Shown here one piece after another: positions 38,827 through 54,443 of a DNA stretch of 64,000 nt (position 1 is the first letter of the stretch; every line of letters begins with the position of its first letter). Under the pieces are notes generated by a model. The model was given only the letters and a program-made list of their open reading frames with translations, ran no database searches and had not been told where the DNA came from. The stretch is from Cucumis sativus (Eukaryota > Streptophyta > Magnoliopsida > Cucurbitales > Cucurbitaceae). The DNA lies in the NCBI RefSeq assembly GCF_000004075.3, contig NC_026657.2, positions 744,001 through 808,000 of the forward strand. Direction: 5' to 3'. The position numbers were made by a program, and so were the translations under genes.

Positions 38827-40330
38827 ACGTTCTCCATCCGCCATTGGCGTTATTAATTTTCACTAATTTGCTCATATACAGCATTGGATTTTAGTAGATG
38901 AAAAAAGATTATGGAATTAATCTATTATATAATTAATAGTTTATGATTATCTTAAAATTCATTATTGTTTCATTATTAAATTTTAGCAATATTTTACAAC
39001 ATTTTTAACACTTTTGATATTTTTCTCTCATGTTTTAATTTATATGTTTCATGATTTAGTACTAATTATTTTTAAAAAATATTATTGATTACATTATCTT
39101 TGGAAATATTTAATTGTTTTCTTATTAATTAACATCATCTTTTAGTTTTAGTTTTGATTGGTGTCATGTATTAATATTGGTTGATATTAGTTTAATGTAG
39201 AATATTTCAAATTAATGGTTTTCCTTCAATTTACTATACTATAAAATATTAACTTGTGTTGCATGTGTAAAGATTATATGTTTGATTTTTATATTTAAAT
39301 ATTACTAAATAAAATAATATATCTTTAATAATAAGTTTTTTTATATCGTTGGGTAGGAAGATTAATAATAAGTTTTTTTACATAGTTGAGCATTAAGATT
39401 CGAAGTACGAAAAAGAATAACCTTCTATCATTTTTGTATATCTTCCGGTCTCTCTAAAATCATCAAATATTAACATAATGTAACATAAAAAATATATTGC
39501 AAATAAAAGCAAAGTCAAAGATGAATGTTGAGGGTTGTATCAATCAAATGTTTGTAAGAAAATGGTTGAAAAGATCCGTTTATATAGTCCAAAAAATTAA
39601 AATAAATTGTTACGGATTTTGTTATTAAATATAAATTCATAAACTTTAGAAATTAAATTATTAAAATATATAGATAAAAAAAAATCTTTTTATATCCTAT
39701 AATGAAGTTAAGAATTAAAAGAAAAAAATGAATCAATTACAAAATAATATATAATTAATATTTTTTTTAAAAAAACCATTTGAATATAAAGGATAAGAAT
39801 TATTTTTATTATATAAATGACTTTTTTTTTAAATAATAACTAATATTTATTTTTAAAAGGTAAAATAACATTAATTTTAATAAAAAAAGATTTTTAAAAT
39901 TAAATATCTATATATATATAATAAAAAAAAAGTGCGGGACTCACGCTTAATATATATAAGGAAGAAAAAAATGATGTGGGATCCATAACTTCACTATTTT
40001 TGTCAGATTTGCTTTATTCTATATTTTACATTAGTTTCTAAAATAACTTTATTTTTTTAAAAAAAAAAAAAACTAACTTAATCCTTTTAACAAATTTTCA
40101 AGTTATTTTTTCTATAACTATCTTAAATTTTATATTTTTCTATAACGATTTATTTTTTACATATATCTAATATTGCATTAATGCTATAAACTTACCATTA
40201 ATATTTATAATTTTTTTCTAAGACGTAGTAATAATTTTTTGTATAGAATTTGTTTAGTTACTATAAAAAGCTACTGATATTATTTCTTTCTATATTATTA
40301 TTTGCCATATTACAGTAAAATGGTTTACTA

Positions 40331-40770
40331 AAACTGAACGTACAGCTTTATTTTAAAAAATTAAAGAAATTATCATAAAAAGTTTTGTTTCTAAAATCCG
40401 ATTAAATATGTTGACATGAGATCCATTTAGATATAAAGTAGAAAGAAAAATTTTATAGAATTAGATGTTTTGGTTGCATGAGATTCTCTGAGACTTAAAC
40501 CGAACCGTATATGCATTTCAGTTTTGATTCGGTTTGACACAAACATACGGTTCGGTTCAGTTTGGTATGAGATGTTTTTAGATATCTAATATATATATAT
40601 AGAAAGAATAAATTAACATTATTTTTATAAAAAAAAAAGTTTGTATAACTAACTTAGTCTTTTTCAAGTTATTTTTTCTATAACTATCTTAAATTTTATA
40701 TTTTTCTATAATTAATATTAATTCTTTCTATATTATTATTTGCCATATTACAATAAAGTTTACTAATGAG
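40331..40770 (+). repeat. Insertion/partial duplication in promoter of TLP copy 2
   Basis: Compared with the promoter of copy 1, copy 2 has about 440 extra bases between two occurrences of TATTATTTGCCATATTACA (about 40300 and 40735). The extra DNA includes a second copy of the phrase CAAGTTATTTTTTCTATAAC (first near 40098, again near 40665) and a fragment of an hAT-like MITE at 40498-40576. Confidence 0.7.
40498..40576 (+). mobile_element. Fragment of hAT-like MITE
   Basis: ACCGAACCGTATATGCATTT, GATTCGGTTTGACACA and TACGGTTCGGTTCAGTTT match the interior of the element at 53132-53711 in the same orientation. There are no terminal repeats, so it is a fragment. Confidence 0.6.
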
Positions 40771-40831
40771 AAACCCTAATGTTCCTTAATTTCCCGCAAT
40801 GCCTAAATATTAATTTCACATTCCTTTCTTC

Positions 40832-40840
40832 TATAAATTA
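40832..40840 (+). promoter_or_regulatory. TATA box of thaumatin-like gene 2
   Basis: TATAAATTA lies 74 bases before the ATG, at a position equivalent to the TATA box of copy 1. Confidence 0.6.
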
Positions 40841-40905
40841 TTCATTTACCCATCGTCTTTTCCTCTTATTTTACTTCAATTTTCTCTAACACAAAAGCTT
40901 CTCCC

Positions 40906-42219
40906 ATGGCTACCATGTCTTACTCTCTACTTGCTCTCCTTCTCTCCTTCCCTTTCTTGTTAGGTATTTTCCTCTTCTTTTATCTCTCGATTTGTTATCA
41001 TAAAATCACTACAAGAAGCTTTACTTTTAGTTGAATCAATCAACGTCTATTGTTCATTTATAGCAACATGCATGCATGCGTTAGGAAAGATGTTCTTCTA
41101 GGTCGAATTCTTTTACATGTCTATCTTTATTCGTAAGAATGTATATAGCAATATATATGTAAACAAAAAAATAATTATTACTATTCCTTATCTTAGTTAA
41201 ATTAATTAACTTTTTTGACAGGTACTGGAAATTCAGCAACTTTTACCATTTTAAATCAATGTGCTTACACGGTGTGGCCGGGACTTTCTTCCGGCGCCGA
41301 CTCACCACAGCTCTCCACTACCGGCTTTGTTCTTGAGGTAGGAAAGTCCAACGCCATCACCATCCCGTCGGGGTGGTCCGGCCGCATTTGGGCCCGCACT
41401 TATTGCTCCCAAGATTCCACCGGCAGATTCACTTGTGCCACTGCCGACTGCGGCTCCCGCACTATTGACTGCAAAGGTAAGGGTGCTACCCCGCCCGCCA
41501 CCTTTGCCGAGATCACTCTCAATGGTTTGGATGGGCTCGATTTCTACGATATCAGCCTCGTTGATGGCTACAATTTGCCCATCTCAATTACTCCCCAAAA
41601 TGGAACAGGTAACTTTTTCAAAAATTTATTAATAGAATTTGAAAAACTGCTTAATTGAAATTGAAATGTTGACTGTCAATAATTGAAATGCTTAGAAATT
41701 GGTGGAGGAAATTGCCCAACAGTTGAATGTGCAAAAGATATAAACAGCCATTGTCCAGCAAAACTAAGACTGACGGATAGGGACGGAAGTGGAAAAGGTG
41801 TAGCATGTAAAAGCGCATGTGAGGCTTTTGGTGATGCAAAATACTGTTGTAGTGATGAATTTGGTAGTCCAGATACTTGTAAACCCTCATCTTATTCACA
41901 GTTCTTCAAATCCGCATGTCCTCGTGCTTATACGTATGCCTACGAAGACGGTAACACTTTCGGTTGCAATGGTGCCAATTACCTCATCACCTTTTGTCCT
42001 TCTCCACATTGGTGAGTCACTTCTTCGTTACATTGGTTGAATAATAGATGTGTATAGGGACTTGTAATTGTATTTTGATCAAAATTTGTTGGTGTGATGA
42101 CTAATAGGCAACCCCCACATATAGTTGACACCTCAAGAGCCGAGCGTTCGCGCATACTGTCAATGTTCGTAGCCCTTATCTCCATCATGATGGCAGCTCT
42201 AAGTAGGCAATTTTACTAA
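40906..42219 (+). CDS. Thaumatin-like protein (PR-5 family), copy 2
   Basis: Tandem paralogue of the gene at 37308. Exons 40906-40963, 41222-41608, 41696-42011, 42108-42219; 290 aa. Signal peptide SLLALLLSFPFLLG; 16 cysteines present; C-terminal hydrophobic tail (SMFVALISIMMAAL) ending RQFY. It has one extra codon at the start of exon 2 and a shorter last intron (96 against 196 bases) than copy 1. In the thaumatin signature the Gly three residues after ADC is Arg (ADCGSRTIDC), so it departs from the usual pattern, while all cysteines remain. Open frame and splice sites are intact, so it is probably functional; relaxed or altered selection is possible. Confidence 0.91.
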
Positions 42220-44319
42220 GCATTAGATTTTAGTAGATGATATTATCATCTTAATGATTCATATTATTAAATTTTAGCAATGTTTTATTATCTTTGGAAA
42301 TATTTAATTATGTTCTTATTCATTAACATCATCTTTTACTTTTAAATTTGATTGTGTCATGGATTCATATTCGTTCAATGTAGAATATTTCAAATTATTG
42401 GTTCCTTCATTTTACTATATTTTGTTTATTTTCTTTATCCTTACTCGGAAATCAATTACTCTAGTGATTTTCCAAGCATATATGTCAGAATATACTAGCA
42501 ATATATTCCAAATATATATATAATTTTTGAAAAGTTAAATACATGATGTTGTATCTATATTAATTATGATTCTTGCTTTTTCAAAAATATAAAAGTATTT
42601 TTGGAAAAATCAAGTGTACTTTTCTTTGTCCATTGGGTAAATATTTTGTCTTTTTAATTATTATTTTCGAAAAATCCACCGTATAAATCTCAAGATTAAC
42701 CCATCAAAATTGTAATTTAACTCATACATGAAAGTTTTTTTTTTACAAAACAAAATGAAACTTTTGAATTAAAATATTCAAATTGAAAAGATACTAATTT
42801 AATTTAATAACTCAAGTGGAAAATCATGTACCATTGTCAACTCATAGCTTAATTTAATTTAACTCAAGTGGGAAAATCCTATCCCAATGTCAACCCATAC
42901 AAATTACATAAGATAGAGAAAATACCCTTTTCGTCACTAATAAAATAAGATAAAAATAGGATAATTATAATAGATAGCAATTTCAACGATAATAAATATT
43001 TAGAAAAAATGTAGAAAATTGCAAATAAATCGAAATCTACATTTATTGATTATGGTCTATAAATGATAGACTAACAGACTTATTTCCTTGTAGTTTTTTT
43101 TCTTTTGAAATTTTGAAATTTTGCTATAGACACCAATACTTTAAATTTAATTTCAATATTTGAAACTGTCCTATTAGCAAAAACGTCAACAAAATTTGCC
43201 ACATTATTTTTAAAAAATTCAAATCATACTTCCTTTTCATTAGTCAACTAGCTCCCGAAAGTCCATGGACAATTTAAAACCGTTGTTTTTGTAAATTTAC
43301 TTTAAAAAATTAAATTTATTTATTTCTTTTTTTCTTAATTTATACGATTCTTGAGTACACTAGTTGAATTTTAACTGAATTAAAAAAAAATAATACGAAT
43401 TTAGTTTTAAAAATTTAACTAAATCTTTAGTTATTTTACTCAGAAAAGACGACAAAATAAGAAATTTTGAAGATACCGACCTCATTTTAAAAATCAATAA
43501 CAAAAAACCAAATAATCACTTAACGAGTTTCATTTCTAAACGTTAGATACAATCGAGATTAAAAAGTGTAGTTTATCTTCTAGATAAAGATTCTTGAGAA
43601 AGAAAAGAAATGGAATGATTGTACAACAACGAGATTCATTTAGTTATGATCTGTTGCCACTAGTTTAGAAACAAATCAATTAAATTTCCCTACATACTTC
43701 ACTAAGAGCCAGCTTTGTTTACCATTTATTGGATCCTAAGTGCTTCAAAATTTGCACCCAATTCCATTAGTTAAAACCTTTCTTAACTAATAGTTAGTCA
43801 GTTCATACATTGTTAAAAGAGAAAAGGCAATTATAATATGCAATTGGTAGGCCAATCATGAACTGTCCCACTTGGAAAAGATTCCCTGCATTGTTTGACA
43901 AAGTTGCATCTTTCAAATAGTCCAAAAGAATCTACATCAAATACATCAACCCAAATAATTTTGAAAACAAACATGAAACCAATTATAAATTCGGATTTGG
44001 GATCTTCCACTCTAGACCCAAGTCAGAAAAAAGGGAAAAGTGTTTTGAGTTCAAGATCTTCTACTCTGATTTTCATGTTTCGAATTCAGAATCTTTTATT
44101 TTGAGTTCGAAATAAGAAAAAGGTTGTTTTTAGAATCTTCTCTTGAGGATGATGTGATGAAAATAAATAAGAAGATATTTCAAAATCCCAATAGTACACT
44201 GTCCAAAGACTTTTCTAACTTCTCTTCCTTCTCTTTCTTTCACAGTTTGGTCCACTTTTAGCTGCTGGAGAGTTTATAGCCATTAATTAGCAGTAGTTGT
44301 CAAGCTTTATCCAGCAGCT
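42220..44319. other. Intergenic between TLP copy 2 and DUR3
   Basis: To about 42425 it is the duplicated 3' flank. The rest is AT-rich, with a partial TAGCAAAA/CTATAAATGATAG repeat near 42960-43140. The last 150 bases, CT-rich at 44215-44245, are the probable DUR3 promoter or leader. No gene is seen. Confidence 0.55.
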
Positions 44320-47749
<3,430 letters not shown>

Positions 47750-48056
47750 CCACCTAAAAGAAGCAGATGTATTTAGAAACTTTATACATATCTTGTAATT
47801 TCTATGATCCTTTCACTTGCTTGGAAGTCATCCCAAGACTTCAGGATTGTTAGTTCACCCTATCTAGTGGTCTTTTGTGTGGGCAAAGGTTTGATCCTAA
47901 GAGTAAAGGAAGCTTTGTTTGATCCTTGGTTTTGTAAACCATTGAGGCCGAATTTGGTCTTGTTGTGTGGGCAAAGGTTTGATCCTAAGAGTAATGGAAG
48001 CTTAGTTTGATCCTTGGTTTTGTAAACGGTCGAGGCTGAATTTGTTGTTATGAATC

Positions 48057-48062
48057 AATAAA
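48057..48062 (+). promoter_or_regulatory. AATAAA polyadenylation signal, first copy
   Basis: AATAAA 308 bases after the DUR3 stop, within the first 177-bp unit; TGTAAA lies upstream at 48021. Plausible near-upstream element for DUR3 mRNA. Confidence 0.45.
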
Positions 48063-48233
48063 CAAAAAAAATTCAGTCATCCAAGTTAGTCATGGACCTG
48101 TTTGAAATGACTTTTTAATTGTTTAAACAAATGTTGTTTTCTTTTTTGAATAGTTAAAAAGTCGTTCCAAACAAGCATAGCAATTGTATCATAATTTTGT
48201 AAACGGTCGAGGCTGAATTTGTTGTTATGAATC

Positions 48234-48239
48234 AATAAA
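48234..48239 (+). promoter_or_regulatory. AATAAA polyadenylation signal, second copy
   Basis: Exact duplicate of the signal at 48057, shifted by 177 bases in the second unit. Confidence 0.4.
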
Positions 48240-48527
48240 CAAAAAAGATTCAGTCATCCAAGTTAGTCATGGACCTATTTGAAATGACTTTTTAATTGTT
48301 TAAACAAACGTTGTTTTCTTTTTTGAATAGTTAAAAAGTCGTTCCAAACAAGCATAGCAATTGTATCATAATTTGGTTAAAGGGTTGAAGACGCATTTGC
48401 TAAATATGACTGATAATACTTGCACATAGTTCATTGTTACACAACTTAGATAAATACGATTAAAGTACTGAACTTAAAACAAGGATTATTTCAACATCAT
48501 TGTTCATACAGGTAATCAAGAAACTCA

Positions 48528-50365
48528 TCAGCTAGCAGCAGCTGCCTCTTGCAATTGTTTCACCTTGGTGATGTAGTCATTCATTGCATCTTCCTTGGAT
48601 TTTGCTGCAAAGAAAATATTTGATTCTCTTCAATTTTAGCTCATTCTTGTACATTTTAGAATTGGGTAAAACTTAAAGAAGAGTTCATTCCCAGTAAAGA
48701 TTAAACATATTTTAGTGTCTTATTGAATTAATCTGAGAAAAAAGTATATTTTACTTAAAAAGTTTTCCACTCTAAAAGTTAGTTAAACCAAATGCCCCTT
48801 AATGTCATAAAAAAATAGAAAAGATCCATTTCATAGTGCTGAATTCATCAATATATATTCTCAATTTCACAACCCAAAGCTCCCCAAATACAGAAACACT
48901 GACATGAAGGTTTTCCCCTAAAGAACAACAAACAAAAATATTCTCACATGTGTTTAAATATTCAGATAATTACCTTCAACAGCCTTCCACGCATCCCATT
49001 TGGCTCTTTCCTTCTGGCTGAACATTCCAGGTCGGGCTATAAATCGATCATAAATGCAATAAACAGTTAAATTGGAGAATTTGATCACATAATTCCAACT
49101 ATAAACAATTTTCTTTAGAAATTCCACTCAGTGAAAGAAAGAACTTACAAGTGGTAACGGGTCCAACAGTGGCCTGCTTGTATAGTCCATAGAGAATGAG
49201 TTTGTTTTCATTGGTTGTGCTCTCTGGCAAGGTCTTTGCTTTCTCAGCATACTCCTCAAAGTCCTCCTGCAAAACTCAGCCTCATTAAGTTATGATACAA
49301 ACTACAAGCTTTATCTCTGTAGAACATAGCAAATATTTCTTGTTTTTAGAATTTTCAGTACCTATTACCCTAACATCTACAGTTTCGTTATACGGTAATA
49401 ATCTTGTTAAATCACCGAAAGTACTTATGGGTGAATAGGTTTAAAATCATATCATGTAACGCTATTGCAAAGATTTGAAGATAGAACCTCCTAGAGACCA
49501 CCGGCTCTAATACGGTTACCCATCTATCCAAAAGTTTAAGCAGATGGGTGAAAGCAAATTTTTAATATCATATTATCCAACAAATCCAGTGATCAAGCAC
49601 GAGTTCAAGCAATCAATTTGGAAACAACAAAAAGAAACAGGAATAAATGGAGTCCGCATTCCAACAACTGCAAAATACTACAGTCACCGGTGTCCTTGAT
49701 CTAACTCAAACATAACTCAAAGTCATGAAATGGTATATTCTCCTTGGAAAACCACTTTTGCCTTATCATTCCACTTTTTCCGGAAAAAGGAAGAGTGGCG
49801 GAGATTGCAAAGAAAAGATCATGAAGCCATTTCCAATCTCGGATCTAAGTTTCGACCCGACCTAATTTTAGCTATCGTCGTCACATTACAACCATGCAAA
49901 CCAAGCCAGGAAAAAGAATGAACAGAAAGAGAACGAAGCTGTATAATATAATCTTTAAAATAGACAAGGAGCAATATCACCATATCTCCATAGTTTTTTC
50001 ACGACTATCGATCTGGAAGCTACCAGATTTCGACGTCTCCATTCTGATGACAACACAGATAGAATTAAAAACAGATCCGAAAAGATAAATCCAACAAAAG
50101 GCATTCCAAGGAAGGCTACCGAATCCAACATACTAGCAATGCACGACTATGCAGAAATTGCTCAATTTAATTCCAAGATCATAACTAATAAAAAGCTAAA
50201 ACTATTATCATTCGGTAACGAATCAGTCACTATAAACGAAGAACCCAAGTACTGATCGAACAAAAAATTTGCAGAAAAAGAGGGAAAGAGGGATTGGAAG
50301 GTAATAATCTAAAGAAATTGAGAGTTGAGAAGAAAGAAGAGAGAGGAATATACCTTCAAACCCAT
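48528..50365 (-). CDS. ACBP6: Acyl-CoA-binding protein, small cytosolic (10 kDa)
   Basis: Binds and carries long-chain acyl-CoA esters in the cytosol; stand-alone ACBP domain as in Arabidopsis ACBP6. Exons 50354-50365, 49149-49266, 48974-49036, 48528-48604; 89 aa. The first exon codes only for MGLK and is separated by a 1087-bp intron. Motifs: LYGLYKQATVGP and KWDAWKA. By alignment with the animal protein, ligand-contact residues are Tyr30, Tyr33, Lys34, Lys56 and Tyr75, all present. It has no signal peptide or extra domain and ends in QLQEAAAAS. The tiny first exon is fixed by the in-frame ATG and GT donor. The gene is convergent with DUR3; stops are 778 bases apart. The symbol reflects class, not proven orthology. 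Confidence 0.94.
49375..49582 (-). mobile_element. Degenerate LTR remnant in ACBP intron 1
   Basis: Read on the minus strand, the segment begins TGTTGGATAATATGATATTA (from 49582), continues through CACCCATCTGCTTAAACTTT and then TATTAGAGCCGGTGG, which resembles a decayed tRNA-iMet primer-binding site phrase (TGGTATCAGAGC). This combination is frequent in old plant LTR elements. Neither a second LTR nor a target-site duplication was found. Confidence 0.4.
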
Positions 50366-53123
50366 GGTGATTCTTCTTGGTTGCTTACGTTTGAAGCTCG
50401 ATTACAGTTGCGAAATGCTACTGAGAAGAACGACGAGAATTGAACTCTTATAAATAGACGAGCGACGGACGTGATCGGAATTGAAAGGGAAAAAATCGCC
50501 GAGTTATCTTCAAAGGAAAATAATAAACAAATGAGTAAACTATTTTTCAAAACATAATCTTTTATATTAAAAAAACAATTTTTAAAATAACAAAATAAAT
50601 TAAAATTCTATAAATGATAAAATAAATTAAAATTAAAATTTTGCTATATACGAATATATATATTTTCTCAAATTTGTTATTTTTTACATATTAGTTATTA
50701 CTGTTGTGGGTTGATTTTCATCCTTGAGTGAAATTAAATGTTAATTTTCATCTAACGTTCGCAAAATAAAATAAGTTAACTTATAAATATAACAAAATTG
50801 ATAACATCTAAAATAAACATTTATTTCTAGATACAAATAGATATCTACATGAATAAAAATAAAATTTTGTTATATTTATAAATCTTTTTTTAAAAAAAAT
50901 TATTAAATTTTTAACAATATATCGGAAGACAGACCGAACCTCTGACAATGATGTTGATAATACAAACATTAAGAACGTGTTTATTAAGGGATTAGGGCAC
51001 GTGTTGCTCCCACTCGTGGCATTTATAGGTCACAAGGTTTTTTTTTTCAAACTTGTGGCATTTCGAACGCTCGATTAGAGAAATAATACATTTTTTTTCC
51101 ATTTTAACATTGAAGTATTCCATATTTCTAATAGGCCAGTGGATATATGACATATTGATGCACAACATAGTTACATTTTATTTATATTTCTGAATTTTAT
51201 TTTTTTAGTTCATTTTAAGGAAATTTTAAAAAAGAAAATCTCTCAAACAAAATAGAAATATACAAATATTTGTAGGTAAAATTAAAATTATTTTATGAAA
51301 ATGGATTGGTTGATTTTTGCTTGTATATGTAGATTAATAGTATTTCTTAGTCTACATACCATCAATGCATTTAAATTACATTTATACAAATGTTAAATTA
51401 AAAGTTCTAATCTTTCAATCTTTACTCTAATCCCTAATAAATATATAATAACACTATAACTTCAATCTAAAATCTAATATATCTTTGAATTAAAGTTTAT
51501 AAATTATATATAAACACAACTCCCAACTATAATATATATATAACAATTAAGTTTACATTTATTTTTTACATGCAATTATGTATTATAATTAAGAGATTAA
51601 ATTGTGTTAGTATACAAAACTCTATGGTCTCCAAAATAAAATTGAAGAAGTATGACTATTTGTTAAAAAGAAAAAAAAAAAGTTAGATTTAAAATCGTAA
51701 TATAAAAATTTAAATGAAACAAATATAATTTCAAATCCATAAAATTAAAAATGGAATCATTATCTATTGTGTTTTCAATTTTTTTTTTCTTTTTCTAAAA
51801 AGTATTATTGTGTGAAATTGAAGAAATAAAATAAGAATTTAAAAAAGTCGTGAGTGGGGATATTCATATTCCCACGTGTGGGCGCTGGACGGAATAATTA
51901 CGCAACCCTTTGTGGGGTCCATTATTTATTTGTATATTTATTATTTCGATGATCACTAAGCGTTCATTTGCACTTTCAATGGACCCTTTGTGATCTTGCC
52001 ACCTGTCATATCTTCTACCTGACTAAATATTCGTTCAATATTTTGTTAGTAGGGGTATTTTTAAATATATATATATATATATATAAATAGACTTTTTAAA
52101 TTTTTAAGTTTTGAATCTTTTATTTTAGACTTGGCTCCAACATCGTCCAAATATAAACGTGTACCAACTTATTGATATGCAACTATTTTTTTCACGTAGC
52201 AAGATCTTTTATATTTAATATACCAGAACAACCAAATAACAGAATATTTGAGTGTTTTGTTGTATTTATGAAAAATTCATTCTTTAGTACCTAAAAGAAA
52301 TGAAATGCAATCAAGATTATTCAAAGTTAGGAAAATTGTTGGCATGCATATCTAATTAAGGGCCGAACAACGTAAAATGTGAAGACGATGGTAAATAGAG
52401 TCTAATTAAAAAAAATGAGATGAAATAAGTTTAATATTACAATTCGAGCGTAACGTGTTCAAACTAAATATTATTTTTGGATTACTTTACAATGTATTTT
52501 ATTCTCAATACAAGTTCTTAAAACCCTATAGTTTGCTCCCTTTTATCTTCCTTATTTTGTACTTTTTAATACACTCAAAATCAATATTAGTTTGTTTTCT
52601 TTTAATTCAGATCAACGTATACAATTCAAACCACAACTTTTGTTGTCATTAACATATTTATATATTAGTTAAGTTCGTTGGAACTAGAAAACTAGTATCA
52701 CTGTGATGTCTAGCTTAGTATACTTGGAAGCTCACTTTTTCAAAATTTCTCAAATTCAATGATGTCAAACCAATATGCATTGGGTTAATGCACGTCTATC
52801 CAAACTATATATATGTTTTTTTATAAGATTGATGTATTATTTTTTTACAATACGTGAGGTGGGCGATCGAAATCTAAATTCGAAAATATCACGCACATTT
52901 GGACTACACCAATATTTATTTATCATCATAAAAAATAACAGTATTTTATTATATACAATATTAAATATCACTTTTTTATTAGATTTTATGTTCTTGTTTG
53001 AAACGTTGTCTATTATATGTACAAAAATGTCACGAAATAGAGGAAGAATGAATATGTATAGTCTCTAAAATAAACATATCTCAACTTTTATAGTGTTTTT
53101 GCTATCAATCATGAAGTTGTTTA

Positions 53124-53719
53124 CGACATGGTAGGGGTGTTCAAAATGAAGTTGAAAATCGAACCAATCACTAGCCGAACCAAAATCGAATTCATATGAT
53201 TCGGTTCGGTTTCTATTTCAAAAAAATCACATAAAATTCAGTTCTCAAACCAAGCTGAATTGCTTGATTTTAAAAAATTAAATATATATATAAATAATAT
53301 GTTAATAATAAGATTTTTTTTAGACTTCAAAGCGGGTATAGAGGCAAAAAACAATGAGTTGAACGAGAAAGAGAAGAATGACATAATCAAAACGTAAAGG
53401 ACAAGTTGGCTTGACGAAGTTTGTATGACTGTAGGACTTTTATTTATCTTAGATAGATTTTAAAACTTCTATGTTTTGATGGACTTTTAAATTTCAATGT
53501 TTGAAACATTTATGTTTGTAATTTTGAAATTTTTATGTTTGTAACTTTGTATAAGTGGTTCGGTTTTTATTCAGTTTTATTTATACATATATGGTTCGGT
53601 TTGACACAGATGAGCGGTTTGGTTCAGTTTTAAATAAGATTTTTTTTTCATTTTGCGGTTCGGTGTGGTTTTAACTTCAAATCGAACCAAATCAAACCGC
53701 ATACACGCCTATGGCATGG
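53124..53719 (+). mobile_element. hAT-like MITE copy 2 with imperfect 8-bp TSD
   Basis: The body 53132-53711 (580 bp) starts TAGGGGTGTTC and ends ATACACGCCTA, an imperfect terminal inverted repeat. Flanks CGACATGG and TGGCATGG match at 6 of 8 positions, as expected for an aged hAT target-site duplication. Subterminal GGTTCGGTT/AACCGAACC motifs abound and there is no transposase frame. It is the same family as 5310-5800, in the opposite orientation, with long stretches of similarity inside. Confidence 0.8.
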
Positions 53720-54244
53720 CACGTGTTCACGATCCATTGGACCTTTTTGGATCAGGTTCTGCGGGCTTTCCCAACTTCAACGATGGGCCTCATAGAGTTG
53801 CGTAACTACTACCTAGTAGGTTATATTCATGGGCCTGCTTGGACCATCAAGCCCATTTCCACTTATATTTTAATAAAATAATATTTTTCAAATTTTTTCT
53901 ATTCCACTAATTTTGGCTTATTTATTTTGGTACATATATTTTTTTAACTTTGGTTTAATTTGGTTCTTATCTATACCTATGCATCTATTTAAAAAAAGAA
54001 AACTAGAATCTGTGAAAAAAAAAACCTTTTAACTACTCCATTCAAATTTCATTCTAATAACAATTCAAATTCTACTTTATTAGTTCATTAAAAGAAAAAA
54101 ACAATAAATGAGCTTTTTATATTTGAAGATTTAGGGGTTGTTTGGGCCCAATTTATCACGGCCCCTTGTTTGGGGTTCAATTTATAAAACTCGAGTTTTA
54201 GGGGGTTAGTTGCAAATTTAACAATTAAATTCAAAATAATTAAG

Positions 54245-54443
54245 TATATAGCAACATTTTTAAAAAATTGTAAATATAATAAAATTTGTCAAATTCTATC
54301 AATGATAGAGTCTATCACTGATAGACCATGTTATAAAAATTGGTGATTGGTCTATCATCGATAAATCATGATTCTATCAGTAATACAAGTTTAACAGCGA
54401 TAGTTTTGCTATATTTGCAATTTTTTTGAAATGTTGCTATATC
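54245..54443. mobile_element. MITE with about 40-bp terminal inverted repeats
   Basis: The left end starts ATATAGCAACATTTTTAAAA and the right end is the reverse complement of ATATAGCAACATTTCAAAAA; similarity extends through ATTGYAAATATARYAAAA. The interior has CTATCAATGATAG and CTATCACTGATAG palindromes. It shares ends and motifs with 58815-58955, and its right end with 18745-18830. Confidence 0.75.

Larger units (their letters stand above)
38827..40905. other. Intergenic between the two thaumatin-like genes
   Basis: 38827-39240 is the 3' flank of copy 1 and matches 42220-42425 after copy 2. From about 40060 the sequence matches the promoter of copy 1 (from about 36905). Between them lies AT-rich sequence with a roughly 38-bp direct repeat at 39325-39390. 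No other gene is seen. Confidence 0.6.
47881..48374 (+). repeat. Nested tandem duplications in the DUR3 3' flank
   Basis: Two overlapping duplication events. First, an 88-bp unit starting GGGCAAAGGTTTGATCCTAA at 47881 is repeated at 47969. Second, a 177-bp unit starting TGTAAACGGTCGAGG at 48021 is repeated at 48198 with very few mismatches. Each 177-bp unit carries AATCAATAAAC and an inverted repeat (48100-48120 against 48152-48172 in the first unit). It probably forms or overlaps the DUR3 3'UTR. Confidence 0.92.
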
